A stretch of DNA of 64,000 nt, taken from positions 11,973,570 through 12,037,569 of the forward strand of contig OZ023186.1 in the NCBI GenBank assembly GCA_963995505.1, written 5' to 3'. The notes under the pieces were generated by a model that searched no databases, was not told the origin of the DNA, and saw only the letters and a list, made by a program, of their open reading frames with translations. This document shows, one piece after another, positions 43,962-56,201 of the stretch; the stretch's first letter is position 1, and every line of letters starts with the position of its first letter. Origin of the DNA: Hypericum androsaemum (taxonomy: Eukaryota; Streptophyta; Magnoliopsida; Malpighiales; Hypericaceae). Made by a program: the position numbers and the translations under genes.

Positions 43962-44769
43962 TGATGTGAGCAAGCCTAAGGACGCACCTACTATCAAGCT
44001 TGTAGACTCGCAGCAAGTTCAAGTTCCAATTGGGCCAATGACAAGAGCACGAGCTAGGAAGTTGCAATCTGATTTCAATGGACTAATGCAAGAAGTTTGG
44101 GCTCAAGTTGGTGCGTACAAGTGCAAGGACGTGCATGAGGCACATGCAAAGCCCATGCACGTGATAGAGGCTATTTTGGAAGCTTAATATGCACACCAAC
44201 TTCTGGATGCATGCGCACATGGAGAATCAGCAAGAATCAACCTATTTAGGCCATGCATCTTCTTGTTAGGACGTGCAATTAATTGTTATTCTATTAGATA
44301 TTATTTGTTTAGATTATTTCCTATTTTAGTTGAATAATTCGGCCAGAATCTCCTTAGAATAGGAAAGAGAGTTTTGGCCAGCCTTTGAACTCCTTTTAAG
44401 GAGTTAGCTTGTTTAGGAATATTTTGGTACTTTGGGAGCCTATATAAAGAGGACTCCTAGCAATAAAACGTACACACACATACAATTCGGAAATACTTAG
44501 CATTGGCTAGTTGAGAGTTTGATACTCGTTTGTTCTTGCTTAGGCTGGTGAGTCGTCTTGGCCAGAATTTATCCTTCACTTATCAAGCGGATATTCCATC
44601 CCCGTTTGTGGCGTGATACGACCTTAGGTCAAGGTTCAGAAGCCCTTGCAGCGGGTTGAGGTACAAATTCGTGCCTTAGTTCGTGTAAGTTCTTGTGAGT
44701 TGTGATCTGTTCCATTCTAAAGTAACAAACGGTCCGAGTTGTGAATCTTTTCCGCGGAGATTCATATCA
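43962..44769 (+). repeat. A3 5' LTR, subtype a
   Basis: 808 bp with TATA near 44450 and AATAAA near 44461. The coding tail runs to a stop at 44185-44187. Confidence 0.92.
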
Positions 44770-44783
44770 GTTGGTATCAGAGC

Positions 44784-44953
44784 TTAGCTTGTTACTTTAG
44801 TTCATTATCCTTGTTATTTTTGTTCTTGTTGGTTCGTTTTGTTGCTTGTTATTTTACTTTGTTCTTGTTGGTTCGTTTTCTCTCCTCGCTGTTTGAGAGA
44901 AAAGAGAGGAAAACAAACGAGTGAAGCAAGAAAAGAAAGAAAAGAAAAGAAAG

Positions 44954-44991
<38 letters not shown>

Positions 44992-45409
44992 AAAAGGAAA
45001 GAAAAGAAAAAGAAAAAAAGGAAGCCGCAAGCTAAAGAGGAAGCAAGCTAAATTGGAAGTCTCAAGCTAAAGAGGAAGCAAATCCGAGGGAAGCTAGCAA
45101 ACTAAGGAGGCGCAACAGCTGATCAAGAAAGGGGACGAGCAAGACTAAAAGAAAGACCAAAGAGGAACTTTAACATTCTGTTTGTTAAAGCGTGGAGCTC
45201 AAGCAAGGCCGTTCTAGCCTTAGTAAGAACATACAAGTATCACGAGAGGAAAAAGGCAAGAGTGTGCGAGTACCTTAGAGAGAAAAGCCAAATATTTGAG
45301 TGCAAACACGAGTGAACTTGAGTGCACCCTACATTGAGAGTATACACGTAAGGGAGTGAGCTTGTGAGGCCATAATTTTTTTTACTAACCAATTTTTCTT
45401 GTAGCAAAC
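44784..45409 (+). other. A3 untranslated leader
   Basis: Same parts as the A2 leader but with one minisatellite unit. Hairpin at 45168-45190; TACTAAC at 45383-45389 and TAG at 45402-45404 before ATG 45410. Confidence 0.75.
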
Positions 45410-48400
45410 ATGTCGCATGAAGGTCAAACTATGGGAAGCATAGACCTTAAGTTATTAGTGGATGCCTTGGCCGGGAAGCTCGAGCGGATGGTGCAAGCTC
45501 AGATGGAGCCTTTGCAACTACGCGTGGATGCCGTGGAGAATTCTCGTGACAACCCCCAAACGCGAGGCGAACTCCAAAGGCGTAGGAGAGGAGTACCTAT
45601 TGGAGAATCGAGCGGAGCTGATTCTGAGTCGGAAGAAGGCGTAGGCTCTACAAGGAGTCTTAGGAGAGCAAGAACAAACCGTCCACCTAGGGAGGCAAGG
45701 CCAAAGAGAGACGACAACATAGGGAGTATCAAACTGAAGATACCTTCCTTTGCTGGTCGTTCTGACCCGGAGGCATACTTAGAGTGGGAGAAGAAGATTG
45801 AGTTCGTGTTTGATTGCCACAATAGCTCCGAAGAAAAGAAGGTAAAACTTGCCATCACCGAATTTACTGATTATGCTATAACTTGGTGGGATCAACTTGT
45901 GACAAGCAGGAGGAGAAATAGAGAACGCCCTATAGTTACTTGGGAAGACATGAAAGTGGTGATGAGGAAGAGATTTGTTCCAAGTCATTACTATAGAGAG
46001 CTGTATAAGAAGTTACAAGGAATGAGGCAAGGAAATTTGAGTGTGGAGGAGTATTTCAAACAGATGGAGATGGCCATGATAAGAGCTGATATAGATGAAG
46101 ATAGAGAAGTTACAATGGCAAGGTTCTTGAATGGACTCAATCCTGAAATTCAAGACAAAGTTGAGTTGCAACACTATGTGGAGTTGGAGGACATGGTGCA
46201 TATGGCAACGAAAATTGAGAAGCAACTCAAGAGAGGAGAGGGGAGAACAAGAGCTACATCGAATTCTACTTGGAAGCCAAACTACCAAAAGAAGTTTGAC
46301 AAGCCACAAGCAGCCAAAGTAGAGCATAAACCCGAGAGTTCTCAAGCTAATTCTCAAAGGAAAGTGGAAGTCACTCCAGCTAGGAACCGTGACATCAAGT
46401 GCTTTAAGTGTCAAGGAAGAGGGCACATCTCAAGTCAATGTCCTAACAAGCAAGCAATGGTGATCAAGGAAAGTGGAGAGATTGAAACTGAAGAAGAGGA
46501 TTCGGAGCATGAAAGCATGCCTTCTTTGGAGGACGTATCCGAGGAGGAGTACCAAGCTGCTGAGAGGCTTACTCTTGTGTCTAGAAGAGCATTGAATGTG
46601 CAAGTGAAAGAAGAAGATAATGTGGCTCAAAGAGAAAATATTTTTCACACAAGGTGCTATGTCAAAGACAAGGTGTGTAGTGTCATCATAGATGGAGGAA
46701 GTTGTGCTAATGTCGCAAGCACTACTATGGTGGAGAAGTTAGGGTTACTCACTGGAAAACACCCTAAGCCTTACCAACTACAATGGCTGAATGATAGTGG
46801 AGAAGTACGAGTGATGAAGCAAGTATTGGTAGCATTCCGCATTGGCAACTATGAGGATGAAGTATTGTGTGATGTCGTACCAATGCAAGCTGGTCACCTA
46901 TTGTTAGGAAGGCCATGGCAATTTGATAGGAAAGTGCATCATGATGGCTACACCAACAAATACTCATTTATACTCAAGAAGAGAGTAATCACCTTGGCAC
47001 CCTTGTCACCATCACAAGTTTGTGAAGATCAACGACTGTTGCAACAAGAAAGTGATGAGCAAAGAGAGCGTGACAAAAAGAAAAAGATTGAGAGGAGAGA
47101 AGAAGCCGAAAAAAAGATAAGAAAAACGGCCAATGGAGAGGAAAAGATTGAGAAAACAAAAGAAGCCGGAAAAACAGAAATTAAAACGGCCAAAGAGAGA
47201 AAAACCGAGAGTTGGAAAAAGAGTTACTATGTGGGAACAAGTGATATTAAGCAAGCATGCTTTGAAAAGAAGCCTATGATCTTACTTCGGTATAGGGAGG
47301 CACTTTTAAACACTAACGAGCTTGAACCACATGTACCTAGTACGGTTGTGTCTCTTTTGCAGGATTACAAGGATGTCTTTCCCGACGAGCTACCACCTGG
47401 TTTGCCACCTATTCGTGGGATTGAACATCAAATAGACTTTGTCCCGGGAGCTACCATACCTAACCGTCCCGCATATAGAAGCAATCCTGAAGAGACAAAG
47501 GAGCTTGAGAAGCAAGTCAACGAGCTGTTGGAGAAAGGGTACGTAAGAGAGAGCATGAGTCCATGTGCTGTTCCAGTCCTACTTGTGCCCAAGAAGGATA
47601 AAACATGGAGAATGTGTGTTGATTGCCGAGCAGTCAACAACATAACGGTAAAATATCGTCACCCTATCCCTCGTTTAGATGACATGTTAGATGAGTTGCA
47701 TGGTTCTTGCATGTTTTCTAAGATTGATTTGAAGAGTGGTTATCATCAAATTAGGATGAAAGAAGGAGATGAGTGGAAGACTGCTTTTAAAACTAAGTAT
47801 GGGTTGTATGAGTGGATGGTCATGCCATTTGGTTTGTCCAACGCACCTAGCACGTTTATGCGACTCATGAATCATGTTCTACGTCCATTCATTGGTAAAT
47901 TTGTAGTTGTTTACTTTGATGATATACTCATCTATAGCAAGAACGTGGGGGATCATCTAGAACATTTGAAATCTGTCTTAGATGCACTTAGAGAAGAACA
48001 ATTGTTTGCTAACTTGAAGAAGTGCACCTTTTGTACGGATAAGCTTGTATTCTTGGGTTTTGTTGTTGGAGCTAACGGAATACAGGTTGATGAAGAAAAG
48101 ATCCGAGCTATCCGTGAATGGCCAAGCCCTACAAGTGTTGCTAATGTTAGGAGCTTTCATGGACTAGCTAGTTTTTATAGGAGATTTGTGAAGGACTTTA
48201 GTAGCATAGCCGCACCCATAACTGAAGTCATCAAGAAGAACGTGGGCTTTACTTGGGGAGAAGCTCAAGAGAAGGCTTTCCAACTACTGAAAGGGAAGTT
48301 GACTAATGCACCCTTGTTAGCTTTACCTAATTTCTCTAAGACTTTTGAAATAGAGTGTGATGCTTCTGGTGTAGGAATTGGAGCTGTCCTTATGCAAGAT

Positions 48401-50197
48401 GGAAGACCTATTGCATACTTTAGTGAGAAACTAAGTGGTGCAACCTTGAATTACCCGACCTATGACAAGGAGTTGTACGCACTAGTTCGAGCATTGGAGA
48501 CATGGCAGCATTATTTGTGGCCCAAGGAGTTCGTGATTCACACTGATCATGAGTCACTCAAGCACTTAAAGGGGCAACACAAGCTGAACAAGAGGCATGC
48601 ACGATGGGTGGAATTCATTGAGACATTTCCTTATGTCATTCGCTACAAGCAAGGTAAGGAAAATGTAGTGGCTGATGCACTATCACGAAGGTACGCCTTG
48701 ATCTCAACTCTTGATGCTAAACTACTTGGCTTTGAACACATTAAGGAGATGTATGTTGATGATGTTGATTTTGGCGAGTTGTTTAGATCAACTGAAAGAA
48801 GTGCATTTGGTAAGTTCTTTCGTAATGAAGGTTACCTATTTCGTGAAAACAAACTTTGTGTGCCTAATTGTTCGATGCGAGAATTACTAATTCAGGAGGC
48901 ACATGGAGGTGGCTTAATGGGGCATTTTGGAATTGCAAAGACCTTGGCAATGCTACAAGATCATTTCTTTTGGCCACACCTGAAGAGAGACGTTGAGAGA
49001 GTTTGTGGTCGTTGCATCACTTGCAAGCAAGCCAAGTCAAAGGTAAAACCCCATGGTTTGTACACCCCACTACCTATACCTAGTGAGCCCTGGATTGATA
49101 TCTCTATGGATTTTGTGTTAGGCCTACCTAGGACTAAGCGTGGAAGAGATTCAATTTTTGTGGTAGTGGATAGGTTTTCTAAGATGGCACATTTCATTCC
49201 ATGTCATAAGACTGATGATGCTTCAAACATTGCTGATTTGTTCTTTAGAGAGGTTGTTAGGTTGCATGGCATGCCTAGGACAATTATATCTGATAGAGAT
49301 GCTAAGTTCCTAAGTTACTTTTGGAAGACCTTGTGGTGCAAGTTAGGTACTAAGTTGTTGTTTTCTACTACTTGTCATCCTCAAACTGATGGTCAAACTG
49401 AAGTAGTGAATAGGACTTTGTCTACACTTTTGAGAGCACTCATTAAGCATAACATTAAGACTTGGGAAGAATGTTTGCCTCATGTTGAGTTTGCTTATAA
49501 TCGTTCTGTCCATTCTGCTACCCAATTCTCACCATTTGAGCTTGTTTATGGATTTAATCCTTTGACTCCATTGGATTTATCACCTCTACCTTCGAGTGAG
49601 CAAGTTAACTTAGATGGCAAGAAGAAAGCTGAATTTGTCAAGCAGTTACATGAGAAAGCAAGAATGAACATCGAGAAGCGCACGGAGCACTATGCAAGGC
49701 AAGCAAACAAAGGAAGGCACAAGGTTGTCTTTGAGCCGGGAGATTGGGTTTGGCTACATATGAGGAAGGAGCGTTTTCCTGTACAAAGACGTTCAAAGTT
49801 GCTACCACGGGGAGATGGTCCATTCCAAGTGATCGAACGCATCAATGATAATGCCTACAAGCTAGACCTTCCGGGTGAGTATAATGTAAGTGCTTCGTTT
49901 AACGTGGCTGACTTGAGTCCGTTTGATGTAGGTGATGATTTGAGGACAAATCCTTTTCAAGAGGAGGGGACTGATGTGAGCAAGCCTAAGGACGCACCTA
50001 CTATCAAGCTTGTAGACTCGCAGCAAGTTCAAGTTCCAATTGGGCCAATGACAAGAGCACGAGCTAGGAAGTTGCAATCTGATTTCAATGGACTAATGCA
50101 AGAAGTTTGGGCTCAAGTTGGTGCGTACAAGTGCAAGGACGTGCATGAGGCACATGCAAAGCCCATGCACGTGATAGAGGCTATTTTGGAAGCTTAA
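45410..50197 (+). CDS. gag-pol: A3 Gag-Pol polyprotein, intact (1595 aa)
   Basis: Reference copy for domain positions: Gag core ~105-275, CCHC 331-344, protease Asp 428, RT from ~700 with YFDDIL at 835-840, RNase H D984, integrase finger ~1163-1201, catalytic D1234, D1295 and E1331, GPF domain ~1467-1490, LTR-encoded tail from ~1522. It is nearly identical to A1, which lies on the opposite strand about 40 kb away, with scattered substitutions such as HLKRDVERV for HMKRDVERV. It has no premature stop or frameshift, so it is a second candidate source of functional enzymes. Confidence 0.95.
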   Translation: MSHEGQTMGSIDLKLLVDALAGKLERMVQAQMEPLQLRVDAVENSRDNPQTRGELQRRRRGVPIGESSGADSESEEGVGSTRSLRRARTNRPPREARPKRDDNIGSIKLKIPSFAGRSDPEAYLEWEKKIEFVFDCHNSSEEKKVKLAITEFTDYAITWWDQLVTSRRRNRERPIVTWEDMKVVMRKRFVPSHYYRELYKKLQGMRQGNLSVEEYFKQMEMAMIRADIDEDREVTMARFLNGLNPEIQDKVELQHYVELEDMVHMATKIEKQLKRGEGRTRATSNSTWKPNYQKKFDKPQAAKVEHKPESSQANSQRKVEVTPARNRDIKCFKCQGRGHISSQCPNKQAMVIKESGEIETEEEDSEHESMPSLEDVSEEEYQAAERLTLVSRRALNVQVKEEDNVAQRENIFHTRCYVKDKVCSVIIDGGSCANVASTTMVEKLGLLTGKHPKPYQLQWLNDSGEVRVMKQVLVAFRIGNYEDEVLCDVVPMQAGHLLLGRPWQFDRKVHHDGYTNKYSFILKKRVITLAPLSPSQVCEDQRLLQQESDEQRERDKKKKIERREEAEKKIRKTANGEEKIEKTKEAGKTEIKTAKERKTESWKKSYYVGTSDIKQACFEKKPMILLRYREALLNTNELEPHVPSTVVSLLQDYKDVFPDELPPGLPPIRGIEHQIDFVPGATIPNRPAYRSNPEETKELEKQVNELLEKGYVRESMSPCAVPVLLVPKKDKTWRMCVDCRAVNNITVKYRHPIPRLDDMLDELHGSCMFSKIDLKSGYHQIRMKEGDEWKTAFKTKYGLYEWMVMPFGLSNAPSTFMRLMNHVLRPFIGKFVVVYFDDILIYSKNVGDHLEHLKSVLDALREEQLFANLKKCTFCTDKLVFLGFVVGANGIQVDEEKIRAIREWPSPTSVANVRSFHGLASFYRRFVKDFSSIAAPITEVIKKNVGFTWGEAQEKAFQLLKGKLTNAPLLALPNFSKTFEIECDASGVGIGAVLMQDGRPIAYFSEKLSGATLNYPTYDKELYALVRALETWQHYLWPKEFVIHTDHESLKHLKGQHKLNKRHARWVEFIETFPYVIRYKQGKENVVADALSRRYALISTLDAKLLGFEHIKEMYVDDVDFGELFRSTERSAFGKFFRNEGYLFRENKLCVPNCSMRELLIQEAHGGGLMGHFGIAKTLAMLQDHFFWPHLKRDVERVCGRCITCKQAKSKVKPHGLYTPLPIPSEPWIDISMDFVLGLPRTKRGRDSIFVVVDRFSKMAHFIPCHKTDDASNIADLFFREVVRLHGMPRTIISDRDAKFLSYFWKTLWCKLGTKLLFSTTCHPQTDGQTEVVNRTLSTLLRALIKHNIKTWEECLPHVEFAYNRSVHSATQFSPFELVYGFNPLTPLDLSPLPSSEQVNLDGKKKAEFVKQLHEKARMNIEKRTEHYARQANKGRHKVVFEPGDWVWLHMRKERFPVQRRSKLLPRGDGPFQVIERINDNAYKLDLPGEYNVSASFNVADLSPFDVGDDLRTNPFQEEGTDVSKPKDAPTIKLVDSQQVQVPIGPMTRARARKLQSDFNGLMQEVWAQVGAYKCKDVHEAHAKPMHVIEAILEA

Positions 50198-50776
50198 TAT
50201 GCACACCAACTTCTGGATGCATGCGCACATGGAGAATCAGCAAGAATCAACCTATTTAGGCCATGCATCTTCTTGTTAGGACGTGCAATTAATTGTTATT
50301 CTATTAGATATTATTTGTTTAGATTATTTCCTATTTTAGTTGAATAATTCGGCCAGAATCTCCTTAGAATAGGAAAGAGAGTTTTGGCCAGCCTTTGAAC
50401 TCCTTTTTAAGGAGTTAGCTTGTTTAGGAATATTTTGGTACTTTGGGAGCCTATATAAAGAGGACTCCTAGCAATAAAACGTACACACACAATTCGGAAA
50501 TACTTAGCATTGGCTAGTTGAGAGTTTGATACTCGTTTGTTCTTGCTTAGGCTGGTGAGTCGTCTTGGCTAGAATTTATCCTTCACTTATCAAGCGGATA
50601 TTCCATCCCCGTTTGTGGCGTGATACGACCTTAGGTCAAGGTTCAGAAGCCCTTGCAGCGGGTTGAGGTACAAATTCGTGCCTTAGTTCGTGTAAGTTCT
50701 TGTGAGTTGTGATCTGTTCCATTCTAAAGTAACAAACGGTCCGAGTTGTGAATCTTTTCCGCGGAGATTCATATCA
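49972..50776 (+). repeat. Shared LTR between A3 and A4, subtype a
   Basis: 805 bp, preceded by the A3 PPT and followed by the A4 PBS. This LTR-interior-LTR-interior-LTR order is the expected product of unequal recombination between LTRs. Confidence 0.92.
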
Positions 50777-50791
50777 ATTTGGTATCAGAGC

Positions 50792-51414
50792 TTAGCTTGT
50801 TACTTTAGTTCATTATCCTTGTTATTCTTGTTCTTTTTTTTGGGGTTCATTTTGTTGCTTGCTAATCCGTGAGGTTCTTCGCTGTTCGAGAGAAAAGAGA
50901 GGAAAACAAACGAGTGAAGCAAAAACAGAAAAGAAAAGAAAAGAAAAGAAAAGAAAAGGAAAGAAAAGAAAAAGAAAAGGAAAGAAAAAAAAAGAGAGGA
51001 AACAAAACAGGAAGAAGTTAGTCCTAAGTTGGCCCGCACGACTAATTTGGAAGCCGCAAGCTAAAGAGGAAGCAAAATCAAAAAGGAAGCTAGCGAACTA
51101 AAGAAGGCGCAGCAGCTGATCAAGAAAAGGGACAAGCAAGACTAAAAAAAAGCAAAGAAAGGCCAAAAGAGGAACTTTAACATTCTGTGAAGCGTGAAGT
51201 TCAAGCAAAGGCTGTTCTAGCTTTAGTAAGAACATACAAGTATCACGAGAGGAAAAAGGCAAGAGTGTGCGAGTACCTTAGAGAGAAAAGCCAAATATTT
51301 GAGTGCAAACACGAGTGAACTTGAGTGCACCTTACATTGAGAGTATACACGTAAGGGAGTGAGCTTGTGAGGCCATAATTTTTTTATTACTAACCAATTT
51401 TTCTTGTAGTAAAC
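50792..51414 (+). other. A4 untranslated leader
   Basis: More diverged than in A2/A3. The purine tract is at 50928-51000, and the right arm of the hairpin is lost (ATTCTG joins TGAAGCG near 51186). The pre-gag block is retained. TACTAAC (51388-51394) and TAG (51407-51409) precede the ATG. Confidence 0.7.
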
Positions 51415-53124
51415 ATGTCGCATGAAGGTCAAACTATGGGAAGCATAGACCTTAAGTTATTAGTGGATGCCTTGGCCGGGAAGCTCGAGCAGATGGTGCA
51501 AGCTCAGATGGAGCCTTTGCAACTACGCGTGGATGCCGTGGAGAATTCTCGTGACAACCCCCAAACGCGAGGCGAACTCCAAAGGCGTAGGAGAGGAGTA
51601 CCTATTGGAGAGTCGGGCGGAGCTGATTCTGAATCTGAAGAAGGCGTAGGCTCTACAAGGAGTCTTAGGAGAGCAAGAACAAACCGCCCACCTAGGGAGG
51701 CGAGGCAAAAGAGAGACGACAACATAGGGAGTATCAAACTGAAGATACCCTCCTTTGCTGGTCGTTCTGACCCGGAGGCGTACTTAGAGTGGGAGAAGAA
51801 GATTGAGTTCGTGTTTGATAGCCACAATAGCTCCGAAGCAAAGAAGGTAAAACTTGCCATTACCGAATTCACTGATTATGCTATAACTTGGTGGGATCAA
51901 CTAGTGACAAGCAGGAGGAGAAATGGAGAGCGCCCTATAGCTACTTGGGAAGACATGAAAGTGGTGATGAGGAAGAGATTTGTTCCAAGTCATTACTATA
52001 GAGGGCTGTATAAGAAGTTACAAGGAATGAGGCAAGGAAATTTGAGCGTGGAGGAGTATTTCAAACAGATGGAGATGGCCATGATAAGAGCTGATATAGA
52101 TGAAGATAGAGAAGTTACAATGGCAAGATTCTTGAATGGACTCAATCCTGAAATTCAAGACAAAGTTGAGTTGCAACACTATGTGGAGTTGGAGGACATG
52201 GTGCATATGGCAACGAAAATTGAGAAGCAACTCAAGAGAGGAGAGGGGAGAACAAGAGCTGCATCGAGTTGTACTTGGAAGCCAAACTACCAAAAGAAGT
52301 TTGACAAGCCAAAAGCAGCCAAAGTAGAGCATAAATCCGAGAGTTCTCAAGCTAATTCTCAAATGAAAGTGGAAGTCACTCCAGCTAGGAACCGTGACAT
52401 CAAGTGCTTTAAGTGTCAAGGAAGAGGGCACATCTCAAGTCAATGCCCTAACAAGCAAGCAATGGTGATCAAGGAAAGTGGCGAGATTGAAACTGAAGAA
52501 GAGGATTTGGAGCATGAAAGCATGCCTTCTTTGGAGGACGTATCCGAGGAAGAGTACCAAGCTGCTGAGAGGCTTACTCTTGTGTCTAGAAGAGCATTGA
52601 ATGTGCAAGTAAAAGAAGAAAATGATGTGGCTCAAATAGAAAATATTTTTCACACAAGGTGCTATGTCAAAGACAAGGTGTGTAGTGTCATCATAGATGG
52701 AGGAAGTTGTGCTAATGTCGCAAGCACTACTATGGTGGAGAAGTTAGGGTTACTCACTGGAAAACACCCTAAGCCTTACAAACTACAATGGCTGAATGAT
52801 AGTGGAGAAGTACGAGTGATGAAGCAAGTATTGGTAACATTCCGCATTGGCAACTATGAGGATGAAGTGTTGTGTGATGTTGTACCAATGCAAGCTGGTC
52901 ATCTATTGTTAGGAAGGCCATGGCAGTTTGATAGGAAAGTGCATCATGATGGCTACACCAACAAATATTCATTTATACTTAAGAAGAGAGTAATCACCTT
53001 GGCACCCTTGTCACCATCACAAGTTTGTGAAGATCAACGACAGTTGCAAAAAGAAAGTGATGAGCAAAGAGAGCGTGACAAAAAAAAAAGATTGAGAGGA
53101 GAGAAGAAGCCGAAAAAAAGATAA
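51415..53124 (+). pseudogene. A4 Gag-protease frame, ended by a -1 shift in an A run
   Basis: Complete Gag, CCHC ([14 protein letters not shown]) and protease ([12 protein letters not shown]) of the A type. At about 53081-53090 a run of ten A replaces the family's AAAAAGAAAAAG-like linker, one base shorter, and the frame ends 12 residues later at 53124. Pol lies in the -1 frame. Without ribosomal slippage this copy makes Gag-protease only. Confidence 0.9.
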
Positions 53125-53234
53125 GAAAAACGGCCAATGGAGAGGAAAAGATTGAGAAAACAAAAGAAGCCGGAAAAATAGAAATTAAAACGGCCAATGA
53201 GAGAAAAATCGAGAGTTGGAAAAGGAGTTACTAT

Positions 53235-56201
53235 GTGGGAGCAAGTGATATTAAGCAAGCATGCTTTGAAAAGAAGCCTATGATCTTACTTCGGTATAGA
53301 GAGGCATTTTTAAACACTAACGAGCTTGAACCACATGTACCTAGTACGGTTGTGTCTCTTTTGCAGGACTACAAGGATGTCTTTCCCGACGAGCTACCAC
53401 CTGGTTTGCCACCTATTCGTGGGATTGAACATCAAATAGACTTTGTTCCGGGAGCTGCCATACCTAACCGTCCCGCATATAGAAGCAATCCTGAAGAAAC
53501 AAAGGAGCTTGAGAAGCAAGTCAACGAGCTATTGGAGAAAGGGTACGTGAGAGAGAGCATGAGTCCATGTGCTGTTCCAGTCCTACTTGTGCCCAAGAAG
53601 GATAAATCATGGAGAATGTGTGTTGATTGCCGAGCAGTCAACAACATAACGGTAAAATATCGTCACCCTATTCCTCGTTTAGATGACATGTTAGATGAGT
53701 TGCATGGTTCTTGCATGTTTTCTAAGATTGATTTGAAGAGTGGTTATCATCAAATTAGGATGAAAGAAGGAGATGAGTGGAAGACTGCTTTTAAAACAAA
53801 GTATGGGTTGTATGAGTGGATGGTCATGCCATTTGGTTTGTCCAACGCACCTAGCACGTTTATGCGACTCATGAATCATGTTCTACGTCCATTCATTGGT
53901 AAATTTATGGTTGTTTACTTTGATGATATACTCATTTACAGCAAGAGCAAGGAGGATCATTTAGAACATTTGAAATCTGTCTTAGATGCACTTAGAGAAG
54001 ATCAATTGTTTGCTAACTTGAAGAAGTGCACCTTTTGTACGGATAAGCTTGTATTCTTGGGTTTTGTTGTTGGAGCTAACGGAATACAGGTTGATGAAGA
54101 AAAGATCCGAGCTATCCGTGAATGGCCAAGCCCTACAAGTGTTGCTAATGTTAGGAGCTTTCATGGACTAGCTAGTTTTTATAGGAGATTTGTGAAGGAC
54201 TTTAGTAGCATAGCCGCACCCATAACTGAAGTCATCAAGAAGAACGTGGGCTTTACTTGGGGAGAAGCTCAAGAGAAGGCCTTCCAACTACTAAAAGGGA
54301 AGTTGACTAATGCACCCTTGTTAGCTTTACCTAATTTCTCTAAGACTTTTGAAATAGAGTGTGATGCTTCTGGTATAGGAATTGGAGCTATCCTTATGCA
54401 AGAGGGAAGACCCATTGCATACTTTAGTGAGAAACTAAGTGGTGCAACCTTGAATTACCCGATCTATGACAAGGAGTTGTACGCACTAGTTCGAGCATTG
54501 GAGACCTGGCAGCATTACTTGTGGCCAAAGGAGTTCGTGATTCACACTGATCATGAGTCACTCAAGCACTTAAAGGGACAACACAAGCTGAACAAGAGGC
54601 ATGCACGATGGGTGGAATTCATTGAGACATTTTCTTATGTCATTCGCTACAAGCAAGGTAAGGAAAATGTAGTGGCTGATGCACTATCACGATGGTACGC
54701 CTTGATCTCAACTCTTGATGCTAAACTACTTGGCTTTGAACACATTAAAGAGATGTATGTTGATGATGTTGATTTTAGCGAGTTGTTTAGATCAACTGAA
54801 AGAAGTGCATTTGGTAAGTTCTTTCGTAATGAAGGTTACCTATTTCGTGAAAACAAACTTTGTGTGCCTAATTGTTCGATGCGAGAATTACTAATTCAGG
54901 AGGCACATGGAGGTGGCTTAATGGGGCATTTTGGAATTGCAAAGACCTTAGCAATGCTACAAGATCATTTCTTTTGGCCACACATGAAGAGAGACGTTGA
55001 GAGAGTTTGTGGTCGTTGCATCACTTGCAAGCAAGCCAAGTCAAAGGTAAAACCCCATGGTTTGTACACCCCACTACCTATACCTAATGAGCCTTGGATT
55101 GATATCTCTATGGATTTTGTGTTAGGACTACCTAGGACTAAGCGTGGAAGAGATTCAATTTTTGTGGTAGTGGATAGGTTTTCTAAAATGGCACATTTCA
55201 TTCCATGTCATAAGACTGATGATGCTTCAAACATTGCTGATTTGTTCTTTAGAGAGGTTGTTAGGTTGCATGGCATGCCTAGGACAATTATCTCTGATAG
55301 AGATGCTAAGTTCCTAAGTTACTTTTGGAAGACCTTGTGGTGCAAGTTAGGTACTAAGTTGTTGTTTTCTACTACTTGTCATCCTCAAACTGATGGTCAA
55401 ACTGAAGTAGTGAATAGGACTTTGTCTACACTTTTGAGAGCACTTATTAAGCATAACATTAAGACTTGGGAAGAATGTTTACCTCATGTTGAGTTTGCTT
55501 ATAATCATTCTGTCCATTCTGCTACTCAATTCTCACCATTTGAGCTTGTTTATGGATTTAATCCTTTGACTCCATTGGATTTATCACCTCTACCTTCGAG
55601 TGAGCATGTTAACTTAGATGGCAAGAAGAAAGCTGAATTTGTCAAGCAGTTACATGAGAAAGCAAGAATGAACATCGAGAAGCGCACGGAGCACTATGCG
55701 AGGCAAGCAAACAAAGGAAGGCACAAGGTTGTCTTTGAGCCGGGAGATTGGGTTTGGCTACATATGAGGAAGGAGCGTTTTCCTGTCCAAAGACGTTCAA
55801 AGTTGCTACCACGAGGAGATGGTCCATTCCAAGTGATAGAACGCATCAATGATAATGCCTACAAGCTAGACCTTCCGGGTGAGTATAATGTAAGTGCTTC
55901 GTTTAACGTGGCTGACTTGAGTCCGTTTGATGTAGGTGATGATTTGAGGACAAATCCTTTTCAAGAGGAGGGGACTGATGTGAGCAAGCCTAAGGACACA
56001 CCTACTATCAAGCTTGTAGACTCGCAGCAAGTTCAAGTTCCAATTGGGCCAATGACAAGAGCAAGAGCTAGGAAGTTGCAATCTGACTTCAATGGACTAA
56101 TGCAAGAAGTTTGGGCTCAAGCAAGTGCGTGGAGGACCAAGGACGTCCAAGAAGTCCAAGGGAGGCCCATGCACGTTTTGGAAGCTAAATGGGAAGTTTG
56201 A
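53235..56201 (+). CDS. A4 Pol frame (988 aa), RT to integrase
   Basis: Open frame with RT (YFDDILIYS), RNase H, integrase HHCC and DDE core, GPF domain and subtype-b tail ending in the LTR. The upstream linker in this frame is homologous to A3, so the protein lost its Gag fusion through the A-run indel; the ATG at 53235 is only the first Met ([11 protein letters not shown]). It could be read by -1 frameshifting from gag or be silent. Substitutions at conserved sites include [19 protein letters not shown] and FAYNHSVH. Confidence 0.85.
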   Translation: MGASDIKQACFEKKPMILLRYREAFLNTNELEPHVPSTVVSLLQDYKDVFPDELPPGLPPIRGIEHQIDFVPGAAIPNRPAYRSNPEETKELEKQVNELLEKGYVRESMSPCAVPVLLVPKKDKSWRMCVDCRAVNNITVKYRHPIPRLDDMLDELHGSCMFSKIDLKSGYHQIRMKEGDEWKTAFKTKYGLYEWMVMPFGLSNAPSTFMRLMNHVLRPFIGKFMVVYFDDILIYSKSKEDHLEHLKSVLDALREDQLFANLKKCTFCTDKLVFLGFVVGANGIQVDEEKIRAIREWPSPTSVANVRSFHGLASFYRRFVKDFSSIAAPITEVIKKNVGFTWGEAQEKAFQLLKGKLTNAPLLALPNFSKTFEIECDASGIGIGAILMQEGRPIAYFSEKLSGATLNYPIYDKELYALVRALETWQHYLWPKEFVIHTDHESLKHLKGQHKLNKRHARWVEFIETFSYVIRYKQGKENVVADALSRWYALISTLDAKLLGFEHIKEMYVDDVDFSELFRSTERSAFGKFFRNEGYLFRENKLCVPNCSMRELLIQEAHGGGLMGHFGIAKTLAMLQDHFFWPHMKRDVERVCGRCITCKQAKSKVKPHGLYTPLPIPNEPWIDISMDFVLGLPRTKRGRDSIFVVVDRFSKMAHFIPCHKTDDASNIADLFFREVVRLHGMPRTIISDRDAKFLSYFWKTLWCKLGTKLLFSTTCHPQTDGQTEVVNRTLSTLLRALIKHNIKTWEECLPHVEFAYNHSVHSATQFSPFELVYGFNPLTPLDLSPLPSSEHVNLDGKKKAEFVKQLHEKARMNIEKRTEHYARQANKGRHKVVFEPGDWVWLHMRKERFPVQRRSKLLPRGDGPFQVIERINDNAYKLDLPGEYNVSASFNVADLSPFDVGDDLRTNPFQEEGTDVSKPKDTPTIKLVDSQQVQVPIGPMTRARARKLQSDFNGLMQEVWAQASAWRTKDVQEVQGRPMHVLEAKWEV

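Larger units (their letters stand above)
43962..50776 (+). mobile_element. A3: family A element with intact gag-pol; 3' LTR shared with A4
   Basis: LTRs 43962-44769 (808 bp) and 49972-50776 (805 bp), both subtype a. They differ mainly in a CA-run near the transcription start and a T-run in the dyad. PBS 44772-44783, PPT 49959-49971. A second PBS follows the 3' LTR at 50780-50791, so that LTR also serves as the 5' LTR of A4. No TSD pair flanks A3 alone. Confidence 0.92.

Noticed and set aside
50197..50776. An env-like third ORF after pol
   Set aside because: Pol ends inside the LTR in A, B and C and 22 bp before it in D, leaving no room; no signal peptide or membrane segment is seen.
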